A stretch of 64,000 nucleotides of DNA from Diospyros lotus. Lineage: Eukaryota > Streptophyta > Magnoliopsida > Ericales > Ebenaceae. Below, piece after piece: positions 11,508-21,172 of the stretch. Where the stretch lies: the NCBI RefSeq assembly GCF_014633365.1, contig NC_068351.1, positions 13,460,907-13,524,906 on the forward strand, given 5' to 3'. How positions within the stretch are numbered: the stretch's first letter is position 1; every line of letters begins with the position of its first letter. The notes below the pieces were generated by a model. That model searched no databases, was not told where the DNA came from, and saw only the letters and a program-made list of their open reading frames with translations. The position numbers and the translations under genes were made by a program.

Positions 11508-11525
11508 TGGCGCCGTTGCCGGGGA
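11508..11525 (+). promoter_or_regulatory. Primer binding site, tRNA-Asp type
   Basis: TGGCGCCGTTGCCGGGGA, five bases after the 5' LTR end, is the exact complement of the 3' end of plant tRNA-Asp(GTC). This primer is characteristic of Athila/Tat-group gypsy elements. Confidence 0.95.
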
Positions 11526-11630
11526 GATTGAGGCAAAAACAAAAAGGAAAAAAAAATATAAGAATAAGCATCTCCTGATAAATTCGGTAACTCTGTTTCT
11601 TTTTACTTTTTTTTTATTTGTGCATAGTGT

Positions 11631-14600
11631 ATGATACTTAGGTCAGGTAAAACTGTAGAAAATCAGTCACTCATGTCTCAACATGATGAGAACATGCCAC
11701 TTCCACAGAACATGTCTGCACGTGGTAGTGACCACGGTGACCCTGATCCCATTGATCAGGAGATGATCAGACCCCTTAGGGAGTATCTTCATCCTCCTAG
11801 GCAGACAACCCCCTCATGCATTATTCTTCCCATCAACCATCATAGGTTTAACTTCAAACCTGGCACAATCCAATTGTTACCAACTTTTCATGGCATGGAT
11901 TCTGAAAATCCATATACTCATATGAAAGAATTTGAGGAAGTATGTAGCACTTGCATGGACCATACAGCAAATGAGGATGTCATAAGATTAAAACTCTTTC
12001 CATTCTCACTGAAAGATAAGGCAAAAATATGGTTAAGCACTCTCCCACCTAGATCTATAGGAACTTGGAGAGAAATGCAAACAACTTTCTTAAAAAAATA
12101 CTTCCCTGCCAACAGAACTGCTACTCTTCAAAGACAAATCATGAACTTTGCCTGTAAACCAAATGAGAATTTTGCTCAAGCGTGGGAAAGGTTTAAAGAC
12201 CTTCTTCACACTTGTCCGCACCATGCTTTTGAGCAATGGAGAGTGGTTAGTTTCTTTCATGATTCACTCACTCCCCAATTGAAAATGCTAGTTTCTACAA
12301 TGTGCAATGGAGAATTCTATGAGAAGACTCCAGAAGAAGCTTTCCACTTCTTTGACACATTGGCTGAGAATACAAGGAACTGGGAAGTTGGTCCAACATC
12401 TGCTCTTGATTCAAAAGAAAATCCACAACCTAGAGGGAGATACCAACTGAGTGAGAGTGACGATTTAAATGCAAGATTAACTGCTTTAACAAAGAAAGTT
12501 GAAAACATGCAACCCAAAAAGGTGCAATCTGTTAATCAAGTGGAAGTAAAGTGTGCTGTGTGTGATGCAACAGATCATTCAACTGAAGAATGTCCTACCC
12601 TACCTGCTTTTAAGGAGGTATTGTATGGGCAGACTAATAACAATCATTCACACAACTTTGAGGGGAGACAAAATCAAAATCAGAGTGGAGCCTATTATGG
12701 GAATAATCAGAACTACAATTCATACCATCCCAATAATAGAAATCACCCCAATTTTTCTTGGAGAAATGATTCTGGAAATCATTCTCAACCTCCCTTCCCT
12801 ACACAACAACACACCTTTCAACAAAATCAAGGTTCTTCATCCAATACTTACCAACCTCCTCATAGGAGATCTTTGGAAGATACCTTGCACCAGTTCATCC
12901 AAAGTCAAACAGGTATCAACAATCAGGTTGCTCAGCTTGTCAAAAATCAAGACCAAACAAATAGAGCCATAGAAGACATTAGGAGCCAGTTGACCAAGAT
13001 AACACAAACATTGAGTGTGAGAGAACCCGGAAGGTTTCCATCCCAAACTAATCCTAACCCAATTAGGCAAACCAACCAGGTAGAAGCTTCAAATAGTGAA
13101 ACCAACACTCATGAACAAGTGCAAGCAGTGACTGCCCTAAGAAGTGGAAGAATAATTGAGAAACCAACTGATCCTAGGATAAACCAACATGTTGATGAAG
13201 AAAAAGAACCAAAAGATCATGAATCCACCGTGGAAAAAAATGAGAAAAATGAGAAAAATGAAAAAAATGAAAAAAATGAAAAACAAAAAGAAGATGAGAA
13301 AGAAATTCAATACAGGCCCAAACCACCTTTTCCACAAAGGTTGAATCATTTGAAAAAAGAGCAACAAAATGCAGATATATATGAAGTGTTTAAGCAAGTG
13401 AGAATCAACATCCCGCTGTTGGATGCAATCAAACAAACACCTTCATATGCAAAGTTTTTGAAAGATCTGTGCACTGTCAAAAGGAAAACAAATGTGCATG
13501 AAAAGGCATTCTTGACTGAACAAGTCAGCGCCATTCTCCAATTGAAAACTCCTCCCAAATACAAAGATCCAGGCTGTCCAACCATTACATGCATCATAGG
13601 AAGTCAAAAGGTTGATCGGGCACTCTTGGATTTAGGAGCTAGTGTCAATTTGTTGCCATATAGTGTGTATCAACAGTTGGGATTAGGTGAGCTTAAACCC
13701 ACTAGAGTGACCCTTCAGCTGGCTGATCGATCAGTCAAAGTTCCACGAGGAATTGTGGAGGATGTTCTGGTACAAATCGATAAGTTCTACTTTCCAGTGG
13801 ACTTCATTGTTTTGGACACCCAGCCGCATCAGGGGCCTCAACCTCCTGTGCCAGTCATCTTAGGTCGACCATTCCTTGCCACATCAAATGCCATCATCAA
13901 CTGTAGGAATGGTGTGTTAAAGCTATCTTTTGGGAACATGACTGTAGAAATGAATATCTTTAGGGTAGCCAAACATCAGGACACTGAGAGTGAAGTGGAG
14001 GAGGTAGACTTGATCCAAACACTGACCAATGACTGTTTTGAAGAGTTCATGAGAAGACCCAAAGAAGGAAATCAAGATCTTGAAGAAATAAAAGAAGTGG
14101 AAGTCATAAGCAAAGAAAGTGAGAAGCCTACATGGATGCCTGGTTTAGAGCCATTAAGAAACTTGGACAGTAAGCTCATGGCTCCTGATAGCCATCAGTC
14201 CACGCCTGAGAGAAAACCATTGCCCAGTGATTTGAAGTATGTCTTTCTAGGAGAAGGGGAAGCATTCCCAGTGGTGATCTCTTCAAGTTTGACACCTCAG
14301 CAAGAGCAACAATTGATAGAAGTTCTAAAAGCACACAGGAAGTCATTAGGATGGACCATTTCAGATTTGCAAGGTATTAGCCCTTTGATATGTACTCATA
14401 AGATATTCTTGGAAGAAGGAGCAAAACCAGTTAGGCAAATGCAAAGGAGATTAAATCCCAACATGAAAGAAGTTGTCAGAAAAGAAGTGCTTAAGCTATT
14501 GGATGCTGAAATAATTTACCCAATCTCTGATTCTAAGTGGGTAAGTCCAACACAGGTAGTACCCAAAAAGTCTGGAGTCACTGTTGTAAAAAATGAGAAC

Positions 14601-17129
14601 AATGAACTGATTCCCACGCGCATCCAGACAGGATGGCGTATGTGCATTGATTATAGAAAGCTCAATTCTGTGACAAGGAAAGATCATTTTCCTTTGCCTT
14701 TCTTGGATCAAGTTCTGGAGAGAATAGCAGGCCAAGCCTACTATTGTTTCTTAGATGGCTACTCAGGGTACAATCAGATAGAAATTGCACTAGAAGATCA
14801 AGAGAAGACAACTTTCACATGTCCATTTGGGACATTTGCATACAGGCGCATGCCATTTGGGTTATGCAATGCTCCAGCCACCTTTCAAAGGTGTATGATG
14901 AGCATTTTCAGTGAAATGGTTGAGCAAATTGTTGAAGTGTTTATGGATGACTTTTCTGTTTATGGAAGTAACTTTGAGGCCTGTTTGGAGAATCTGAAAA
15001 AGGTTTTAGCAAGATGTGAGGAAACAAATCTGATACTCAATTGGGAAAAATGTCACTTCATGGTGAAACAGGGCATAGTCTTGGGGCACATCGTTTCATC
15101 TAGGGGGATGGAGGTAGACAGATCAAAAATTGAAACAATTCAAAAACTCCCCATCCCTAGGAATGTGAAAGACATCAGAAGTTTTTTGGGACATGCAGGG
15201 TTTTATAGGAGATTCATTGCTTCCTTTAGCACTATAACAAGACCCTTGTGCCATTTGTTGTCTCAAGATGTTCCGTTTGAATGGAGTCCTGCCTGTCAAA
15301 ATGCTTTTGATAAATTGAAAGATGCACTCATTTCAGCACCTATCATTCAGTCCCCTGATTGGTCCCTCCCGTTTGAACTTATGTGCGATGCTAGTGATTA
15401 TGCGGTAGGAGCTGTGTTAGGGCAGAGGAAGGATAAGAAACCTCATGTGATATATTATGCTAGCAAAACTCTTAATGAGGCACAAAATAATTACACCACT
15501 ACAGAGAAAGAGTTACTAGCAGTTGTCTTTGCCCTGGACAAGTTTCGATCTTACCTCGTAGGGTCACTAGTGATCATTTTTACTGATCACGCTGCTCTGA
15601 AGTATTTGTTCACAAAGCAAGATGCAAAACCCCGTCTGCTCCGATGGATCTTACTCCTGCAAGAGTTCAACATTGAAATCAGAGACAAGAAGGGAGTAGA
15701 AAATGTGGTGGCTGACCATTTGTCAAGGATTCCAAGTCAAGATCTCACACAATTTGATGAACCAATTCATGACAATTTCCCTGATGAGCAACTGTTTAAA
15801 GTAAATGTTATTCGTGCATCATCTGTTGTCCCTTGGTATGCCGACATTGCGAACTACCTGGCAACTGGTCTGATCCCAGACCATTGGAGTAAGCAAGATA
15901 GGCATAAATTCTTCAGAAAAGTCAGAACCTTCTTTTGGGATGAGCCCTACCTCTTCAAGTATTGTCCTGACCAAATCATCCGTAGATGCATACCCGATCA
16001 TGAGCAACAAAGTGTCATCAATTTCAGTCATACTCTTGCATGTGGAGGCCATTTTTCTGTCAAGAAAACAGTTGCAAAAATTTTTCAGAGTGGATTTTAT
16101 TGGCCGACACTGTTCAAGGATGTGTACAAGTTCTGTTCAAATTGCGATCGATGTCAAAGGTTAGGAAGTCTGTCAAGGAGAAACATGATGCCATTACATC
16201 CGATCCAAGTGTTAGAAGTTTTTGACTGTTGGGGTATGGATTTTATGGGCCCATTTGTCAATTCATTTGGTCATGAATATATCTTACTTGCTGTTGACTA
16301 TGTGTCCAAATGGGTAGAAGCAATCCCGGCCAGAACAAATGACCATAGGACTGTCGTGAAATTTTTGAAAGAAAACATATTCAGTCGATTTGGGATGCCA
16401 CGAGCAATCATCAGTGATGGGGGTTCCCATTTTTGTAATAAAGTTGTGGCAGGATTAATGAAGAAATATGGTGTACTGCATAAGGTTGCAACACCATACC
16501 ATCCCCAAACCAATGGTCAAGCCGAGCTAGCCAATAGGGAGATTAAGCGCATATTGGAAAAGACTGTTGGTGCTAATCGTAAGGATTGGTCCTTAAGACT
16601 AGTAGACGCTCTTTGGGCGTACAGGACAGCTTACAAAACAATTTTGGGAATGTCTCCCTATAGGCTAGTATACGGTAAATCTTGTCATCTGCCGGTGGAA
16701 ATTGAGCATAAAGCATATTGGGCAATTCATAAGATCAACAAGAGTCTAACTGAAGCAGGCTTATCCAGGAAGCTCCAATTGAATGAACTTGAGGAAATTC
16801 GGAATGAAGCATTTGAAAATGCAAGATTGGCCAAGGTTCGCATGAAAGAGTTACATGATCGGCACATCATTCGAAAAAGCTTTCAGGTAGGGCAATGGGT
16901 ACTCTTGTATGATTCTCGATTGCATCTATTCCCAGGAAAATTGAAGTCTCGATGGGTCGGCCCCTTTGTAATCAAGTCCATCTCAGGATATGGGGCATTT
17001 GAGATAGAAAATCTGGAGTCAGGACAGCTTCTAACAGTCAATGGTCATAGGTTGAAACCATACCAGGGTAGTGTTGAGGAGAATGAAGGAGTTGTGGATT
17101 TAGATGATCCATCATCATCTGATGAGTAG
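11631..17129 (+). CDS. Gag-Pol polyprotein of Athila-type gypsy retrotransposon
   Basis: A single open frame of 1832 codons with no stops. In order it shows a retrotransposon gag domain (residues about 100-250), a CCHC knuckle (C308, C311, H316, C321), a low-complexity linker with a KNE repeat (about 540-560), an aspartic protease with DLGAS at 667-671 (the Athila form, instead of DTG/DSG), RT with FMDD at about 1104-1107, and RNase H with its first Asp at about 1253. The integrase follows with an HHCC zinc-binding part starting about H1467 and a DDE core (D about 1537, ISDGGSHF at about 1592, the Glu in [10 protein letters not shown]) and a C-terminal GQWVLLYD...[10 protein letters not shown] module. 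It would package and copy element RNA and integrate it. Integrase after RNase H gives the gypsy order. The chosen ATG lies 105 bp after the primer site. The intact frame fits a young, possibly autonomous element. Confidence 0.95.
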   Translation: MILRSGKTVENQSLMSQHDENMPLPQNMSARGSDHGDPDPIDQEMIRPLREYLHPPRQTTPSCIILPINHHRFNFKPGTIQLLPTFHGMDSENPYTHMKEFEEVCSTCMDHTANEDVIRLKLFPFSLKDKAKIWLSTLPPRSIGTWREMQTTFLKKYFPANRTATLQRQIMNFACKPNENFAQAWERFKDLLHTCPHHAFEQWRVVSFFHDSLTPQLKMLVSTMCNGEFYEKTPEEAFHFFDTLAENTRNWEVGPTSALDSKENPQPRGRYQLSESDDLNARLTALTKKVENMQPKKVQSVNQVEVKCAVCDATDHSTEECPTLPAFKEVLYGQTNNNHSHNFEGRQNQNQSGAYYGNNQNYNSYHPNNRNHPNFSWRNDSGNHSQPPFPTQQHTFQQNQGSSSNTYQPPHRRSLEDTLHQFIQSQTGINNQVAQLVKNQDQTNRAIEDIRSQLTKITQTLSVREPGRFPSQTNPNPIRQTNQVEASNSETNTHEQVQAVTALRSGRIIEKPTDPRINQHVDEEKEPKDHESTVEKNEKNEKNEKNEKNEKQKEDEKEIQYRPKPPFPQRLNHLKKEQQNADIYEVFKQVRINIPLLDAIKQTPSYAKFLKDLCTVKRKTNVHEKAFLTEQVSAILQLKTPPKYKDPGCPTITCIIGSQKVDRALLDLGASVNLLPYSVYQQLGLGELKPTRVTLQLADRSVKVPRGIVEDVLVQIDKFYFPVDFIVLDTQPHQGPQPPVPVILGRPFLATSNAIINCRNGVLKLSFGNMTVEMNIFRVAKHQDTESEVEEVDLIQTLTNDCFEEFMRRPKEGNQDLEEIKEVEVISKESEKPTWMPGLEPLRNLDSKLMAPDSHQSTPERKPLPSDLKYVFLGEGEAFPVVISSSLTPQQEQQLIEVLKAHRKSLGWTISDLQGISPLICTHKIFLEEGAKPVRQMQRRLNPNMKEVVRKEVLKLLDAEIIYPISDSKWVSPTQVVPKKSGVTVVKNENNELIPTRIQTGWRMCIDYRKLNSVTRKDHFPLPFLDQVLERIAGQAYYCFLDGYSGYNQIEIALEDQEKTTFTCPFGTFAYRRMPFGLCNAPATFQRCMMSIFSEMVEQIVEVFMDDFSVYGSNFEACLENLKKVLARCEETNLILNWEKCHFMVKQGIVLGHIVSSRGMEVDRSKIETIQKLPIPRNVKDIRSFLGHAGFYRRFIASFSTITRPLCHLLSQDVPFEWSPACQNAFDKLKDALISAPIIQSPDWSLPFELMCDASDYAVGAVLGQRKDKKPHVIYYASKTLNEAQNNYTTTEKELLAVVFALDKFRSYLVGSLVIIFTDHAALKYLFTKQDAKPRLLRWILLLQEFNIEIRDKKGVENVVADHLSRIPSQDLTQFDEPIHDNFPDEQLFKVNVIRASSVVPWYADIANYLATGLIPDHWSKQDRHKFFRKVRTFFWDEPYLFKYCPDQIIRRCIPDHEQQSVINFSHTLACGGHFSVKKTVAKIFQSGFYWPTLFKDVYKFCSNCDRCQRLGSLSRRNMMPLHPIQVLEVFDCWGMDFMGPFVNSFGHEYILLAVDYVSKWVEAIPARTNDHRTVVKFLKENIFSRFGMPRAIISDGGSHFCNKVVAGLMKKYGVLHKVATPYHPQTNGQAELANREIKRILEKTVGANRKDWSLRLVDALWAYRTAYKTILGMSPYRLVYGKSCHLPVEIEHKAYWAIHKINKSLTEAGLSRKLQLNELEEIRNEAFENARLAKVRMKELHDRHIIRKSFQVGQWVLLYDSRLHLFPGKLKSRWVGPFVIKSISGYGAFEIENLESGQLLTVNGHRLKPYQGSVEENEGVVDLDDPSSSDE

Positions 17130-17697
17130 GGAAAGTTTCCTATCGTCTGGGAATCTGACGTTAAAAGACCACCTTTCCATTTAGGTTAAATGGATGTTTA
17201 TAGATCTGAAAAAAAAATTAAAAAAAAATAATAAAAAAAATAAATAAAAAAAGGAAAAAAATAAAATAAAATAAAATAATAAAGAATTATATATATAAGT
17301 TGTTCATTTTCTGCATTACTTAATTAACTTTGATTCAAAGAGTGTTTCTCTGTGTGCAGTCTAAATAAAATTTTTTTGCATACAAGTTCATGCATTGAAG
17401 ACCACCAGGTATGCCTATCTTCTATCCTTTTATTGTCGATTGAGGACAATGCGCAATTTAAGTTGGGGGGTAAGGTGTACTTGATTTTATTGGTGTTTGA
17501 AACTGATCCATTGTGCAAAAAATAAAAAAAATAAAAAAAAATAAAAAAAATTAATAATAATAATAAGAATAAGAATAAAAAAAATTAAAAAAAAAAACAA
17601 TAAAATAATAATATAAAAAAAAAAAAAATTTGAATTGAGAGACAGAATTGACGCTGGTGGTAGCTATCTTTTCTTGGGCAGTGCAATCACACTGCCC
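17130..17697 (+). other. Non-coding spacer after gag-pol with A-rich tracts and first polypurine-like motif
   Basis: It holds long A/AAT-rich runs (17205-17290, 17515-17630) and, at 17460-17471, AAGTTGGGGGGT preceded by tgaggacaatgcgcaattt, a wording usual just upstream of the 3' polypurine tract in Athila elements. No ORF of note. Confidence 0.7.
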
Positions 17698-17832
17698 TAT
17701 AAAGGATAAGGCACACTGCCAAATGTTGAAAAATGAGGCACCAAGCGTTGAAAAAGAGACGCCAAGCCTGACCCTGTAATTATGGCATGCCTCGAGCCGA
17801 GTGTAAAATAGTGATGGTCATTGCTCTATAAG
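17698..17832 (+). promoter_or_regulatory. Possible internal promoter or leader for the accessory genes
   Basis: Two TATA-like words lie upstream of the 181-aa ORF: TATAAA at 17698-17703 and TATAAG at 17827-17832. A pyrimidine-rich stretch (cttctctcctttgtgttattctcc) and then cgatcag/gtactc follow, the last resembling a splice donor. Whether the downstream genes are made by an internal promoter or by splicing from the LTR transcript cannot be decided from sequence. Confidence 0.3.
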
Positions 17833-17975
17833 AGACTCCATATCTGTATAAGGCAAGCCACCCTTCTTGAGCTCAGTCTTCTCTCCTTTGTGTTATTCTC
17901 CGATCAGGTACTCTCATCCCTTTTGTAAAGTTTATAGTTCTTTACTTTCTTCTTAGTATAGTTAAAAAAAAAAAA

Positions 17976-18521
17976 ATGGATCTTTATCTCTCAAAAATTC
18001 ACAAGTACTATCCATCTCTCCCGCAGAATGATTTGAAAAAAATTTATGTTGCTAGGTGTGAAAGACTTAGGTTGTTGATGCTTAATAACATCCCTGAAGA
18101 TATTCGTTGGCTGATCGAAGCAAAAGTTCGATTAGCTGGTGAAACTTCACCTAGTTTTAAGCATTTTCCAGGCTTAGGGAAGAGTAGTTTTGCGAAGAAA
18201 AGAAGAGCGAAAAGAGTGAATGGTTGTTACAAATGTGCTCGATGGACCTGTAACACACGATGCAAATCTGTGGGGTTTACGTCCATAAATCGAGAAGATA
18301 AAATTAGTTTCATAAAGGATAGACTGAGTAAGGAGTCTCTGGATGATATCCGATTGACTCTTGAGACGCATCCGTGTGGAATAGTGCAAAGAGAACTTCT
18401 TGCTTTATGGACCCAGTTCAGAAGTGACCACCAACGCTATAGTCTTGGGAATCTGACTAAAAACGACCATGTTTGCCAATCTATAAGAAAATTGGATGGG
18501 AAGCTTATCCCCACTTCATAG
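17976..18521 (+). CDS. Basic Cys-cluster accessory protein of unknown function, 181 aa
   Basis: An intact ORF inside the gypsy element, between gag-pol and the LOG gene, starting at an ATG after an A-run. Visible features are an amphipathic N-terminal half (residues 1-60), a strongly basic run KKRRAKR (74-80) that could be a nuclear localisation signal or RNA-binding arm, directly followed by a Cys cluster C84-x2-C87-x4-C92-x3-C96 that could bind zinc, then a charged helical C-terminus. I do not recognise a retrotransposon family for it. The layout, a basic arm immediately before a compact Cys cluster, recalls the small cysteine-rich nucleic-acid-binding proteins of carlaviruses and allexiviruses, some of which suppress RNA silencing. 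That link is inference from layout only. It takes the place of the env-like gene of other Athila elements. Confidence 0.8.
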   Translation: MDLYLSKIHKYYPSLPQNDLKKIYVARCERLRLLMLNNIPEDIRWLIEAKVRLAGETSPSFKHFPGLGKSSFAKKRRAKRVNGCYKCARWTCNTRCKSVGFTSINREDKISFIKDRLSKESLDDIRLTLETHPCGIVQRELLALWTQFRSDHQRYSLGNLTKNDHVCQSIRKLDGKLIPTS

Positions 18522-18663
18522 AAAGTGTTTAAGCCGTTTCTGGACGTAAAACCAGAGGAAGATGTGAGCCACAATCACAACTACTTATATATACGCAAGA
18601 TTTTTGTTTGTATTTATTTCTTGTTGAATTGTTGTATAGCTACTTTTGATCTCCAAACTTCTT

Positions 18664-18668
18664 TTCAG
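18664..18668 (+). promoter_or_regulatory. Possible splice acceptor upstream of LOG ORF
   Basis: A pyrimidine-rich tract ending ttcttttcag|g lies 20 bp before the LOG ATG and matches a plant 3' splice site. It may allow the LOG message to be made by splicing from an upstream donor. Confidence 0.35.
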
Positions 18669-18688
18669 GACATACAAAAGAAACAAAC

Positions 18689-19348
18689 ATGGAAGGGCAG
18701 TTCGTTCGTCAAATTAAAACCATATGTGTACTTTGTGGCTCTCAACTTGGGAGTGATATTTGTTACGCACTTGCAGCGAACGAACTTGGTAAAAAATTAG
18801 GAGAGAAAAAAATTAATTTGGTATATGGAGGGGGAAGTCGTGGATTGAATGGTTATGTTTCACAAGCTGTACATCTTGGAAATTCATCTGTGGTAGGTAT
18901 AATGCCAATCCCTTTAGCTGAACCACATATTTCCGGGATTACACGCGGTCAACTTATAGAAACGACTTCTATGTCTGAGCGCATGGCTTGTAAGATTTAT
19001 CAGTCAGATGCCTTCATTGCTTTACCAGGAGGTTTTGGAACACTTGAAGAAATCTTTTGTATAATCTCCTGGGCCAAGAGTAATCTCCATACCAAACCCA
19101 TTGGACTTTTAAATGTTAACCATTTTTTCGATGGGTTACTCTCTTTTCTTGATCAGGCTGTGGACCAACAGTTCATTTCTCGTTCAGCAAGAAAGATTCT
19201 CATTTCTGCATCCACCATTGATAAGCTGTTAGAGAAATTACATGCTTATGTTCCACAGTACGATCCTCATGAGCCTCGGATAGACTGGTCTAAGGCAATT
19301 AGTAACAAGCGCCAAAGGGGTCCGATTAATTTAGATTTATCACTGTGA
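18689..19348 (+). CDS. LOG-like: LOG-type cytokinin riboside 5'-monophosphate phosphoribohydrolase inside a retrotransposon
   Basis: This intact, intronless ORF of 219 aa matches the LONELY GUY family over its full usual length. It has the Rossmann-fold start (ICVLCGSQLGS, about 12-22), the nucleotide-binding YGGGSRGLNG (about 52-61), MSERMACKI in the place of the family's MxxRKxxM, the active-site signature LPGGFGTLEE (about 119-128), KPIGLLNV and the C-terminal AYVPQYDP. LOG enzymes are cytosolic or nuclear and release active cytokinin bases from N6-prenyl-adenosine monophosphates in one step. Plant LOG genes normally have several introns, so their absence suggests capture from spliced mRNA. 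The Arg of the motif is kept, but the following Lys is Met. The last residues (SNKRQRG) are basic. It lies 167 bp after the 181-aa ORF and well inside the LTRs. Plant origin is likely but not proven. Confidence 0.92.
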   Translation: MEGQFVRQIKTICVLCGSQLGSDICYALAANELGKKLGEKKINLVYGGGSRGLNGYVSQAVHLGNSSVVGIMPIPLAEPHISGITRGQLIETTSMSERMACKIYQSDAFIALPGGFGTLEEIFCIISWAKSNLHTKPIGLLNVNHFFDGLLSFLDQAVDQQFISRSARKILISASTIDKLLEKLHAYVPQYDPHEPRIDWSKAISNKRQRGPINLDLSL

Positions 19349-19355
19349 GAAATGC

Positions 19356-19550
19356 TCTTTAATAAGATGGCTGAGTAAGGAGTACTTTTTGTACTCTTGA
19401 GACGCATCTAGTTATTGTACAACTCGCAGAATTTTTCTTGGTTGTGTTCTTTAAAAAAAAAAAAACAAAACAAAACTGTGGAATGTTGTTAGCAAAGTCT
19501 TTGATAAGATGGCTGAGTAAGGAGTACTTTTTGTACTCTTGAGACGCATT
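19356..19550 (+). repeat. Direct repeat pair with hairpin gagtac-ttttt-gtactc
   Basis: A unit of about 46 bp (ataagatggctgagtaagg... to gacgcat) occurs at 19362-19407 and again at 19504-19549, nearly identical, offset by 142 bp. Each contains GAGTAC TTTTT GTACTC, able to form a 6-bp hairpin. Both lie in the 3' untranslated part after the LOG stop codon. Confidence 0.8.
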
Positions 19551-19714
19551 TTGCTTATCTTATGACTTGCATGAAATTTTTATTTTGGTGTGAAAATATA
19601 AATATATATATATGGTGTGCTCATTTGTTGTTTAAGTTTTAGCAGTTCACAGCAAATCTATGGACTTGTGGAGTTACAGGTATTCCTAACAACCCTGATT
19701 TATTACTGCAATTC

Positions 19715-19726
19715 AAGTTGGGGGGT
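19715..19726 (+). promoter_or_regulatory. Second internal polypurine-like motif AAGTTGGGGGGT
   Basis: Identical over 12 bp to the motif next to the 3' LTR (21160-21171) and to 17460-17471. It is followed by gtaaggt, similar to taaggt after the first copy. Confidence 0.6.
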
Positions 19727-21159
19727 GTAAGGTCTAGTCATGAATCATCTGATTTATATTTAACTGTGAGTTTGTAATTACTAGTTTGTAGTCTTGTGGG
19801 AATTGATTGTCTTTATCTACTCTTATAAAAAAAAAAAAAAATTATTATGTGTTTTAAATAATGCTATTCCTAAAGCTTTAAAGTTATGCACTGATAGCCG
19901 GTTAAGTTTACAATACGAAACATGAATGCATTGATTTCTCATTTGAAAACGTTTATGCATGAGAATAAGTAATTTACATTCATCGAGGATTCAAAATTTA
20001 AAAATTGATTATCGGTCATAAAGTCAAAGGTAACAGTAATTAGCTGATTAATACACTGTATGATCTCTCAACAGAAGTGGAGACAATTACCCAAGTGAGT
20101 GTTTGAGCCTAATAATCGTTAATTCTGAGTGAAATAACACTTACTCTAAATATGTTTTATTGTTTATCTTATCTTTTCAATGGCTTCAAAACATCAATTT
20201 GCTTTGAATGTCTAGTATGATAGCGGATAAGTTTGACTGGTTTCAAACTCTGAATTAGATGACTGAGTATCATCGTTTTGTAGAAGCATGATAGAGGGAT
20301 CAATTTCTTTCATTTTGAGCTTATTAAACCTTTTTCTTTCTTTAAATTAACCTCCTTTGCTATCCCATTTGAGCCATTTGTAGTATAATTTCTTTCGTTA
20401 CCCTCGTTTGGTGTGATTTTGAGAATTAGTCTGTTTATCTATTTTCATATTTAAAGAAAAAAAAAAGAAAAAAAAAAAGAAAAAAGAAAAAAAGAAGAAA
20501 AAAAAAAAAGGTGAAAAAAAAAAGGGGAAAATTCTCTTAACTATTCAGCATAACTGTTTCAAAAGAAATGGTAAAAAAAAAAAAAAAAAAAAAATCCCGA
20601 CACACCCTTTGCACACTCTACCTTTTCTTTGACAACCCGTATTAACCTTATAGCCCCATTACAACCCAGTCTGGTCCCTTTTGATGCTATAAATCATGTG
20701 ATCTCAGAATTCGAGTTTGGAGTAGGGAATCATGTTTAAATTCAGAAGTTACTATCTAGAGCATTATTCCAATCATGAAGCTATGTCAATTTCCTTATTC
20801 TTTCATGAAAATACGTTCCTTGTATTTGGGATGGCACCGAGTTTTGAACTTGTTCTGCATTTACTCTTATAACGGTGCACCCCCTTGTGTGTACACCTGA
20901 GGAATCCTTTTTATTGGAGAGAAAATCCATAGTGAGATTTGAAGTCAAAACTTCGAGGGAGTAAGTCTGTGTGTTGGTTATCCTAATTTCCATTCCTGAG
21001 ATTGTATGACCTTTAACCAAAAATCTGATTTAGAATGCTAAATTATTTATTTAATTTTATGCATTTCGGTTTCGAATTTGAAATTTTTACATTCATACAG
21101 TTATTGTGAATAAAGTTTGGCAGGTGTATAATCTGATTGCTAAGGGACTAGCAATGTTT
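19727..21159 (+). other. Non-coding 3' region of gypsy element
   Basis: About 1.4 kb without a credible ORF. It includes a long A/G-only tract (about 20454-20530) and an A-run (about 20575-20595), as found in 3' regions of Athila elements. Confidence 0.6.
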
Positions 21160-21171
21160 AAGTTGGGGGGT
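21160..21171 (+). promoter_or_regulatory. Polypurine tract of gypsy element
   Basis: AAGTTGGGGGGT, immediately before the TG of the 3' LTR (21173), is the expected primer for plus-strand DNA synthesis. Confidence 0.85.
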
Positions 21172-21172
21172 A

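Noticed and set aside
12553..12972. 139-aa ORF on the plus strand overlapping gag-pol
   Set aside because: A shadow frame of the gag linker with no recognisable domain.
18689..19348. LOG as an ordinary host gene lying by chance between repeats
   Set aside because: It has no introns, and LTRs of equal length, primer site, polypurine tract and a single target duplication enclose it together with gag-pol.
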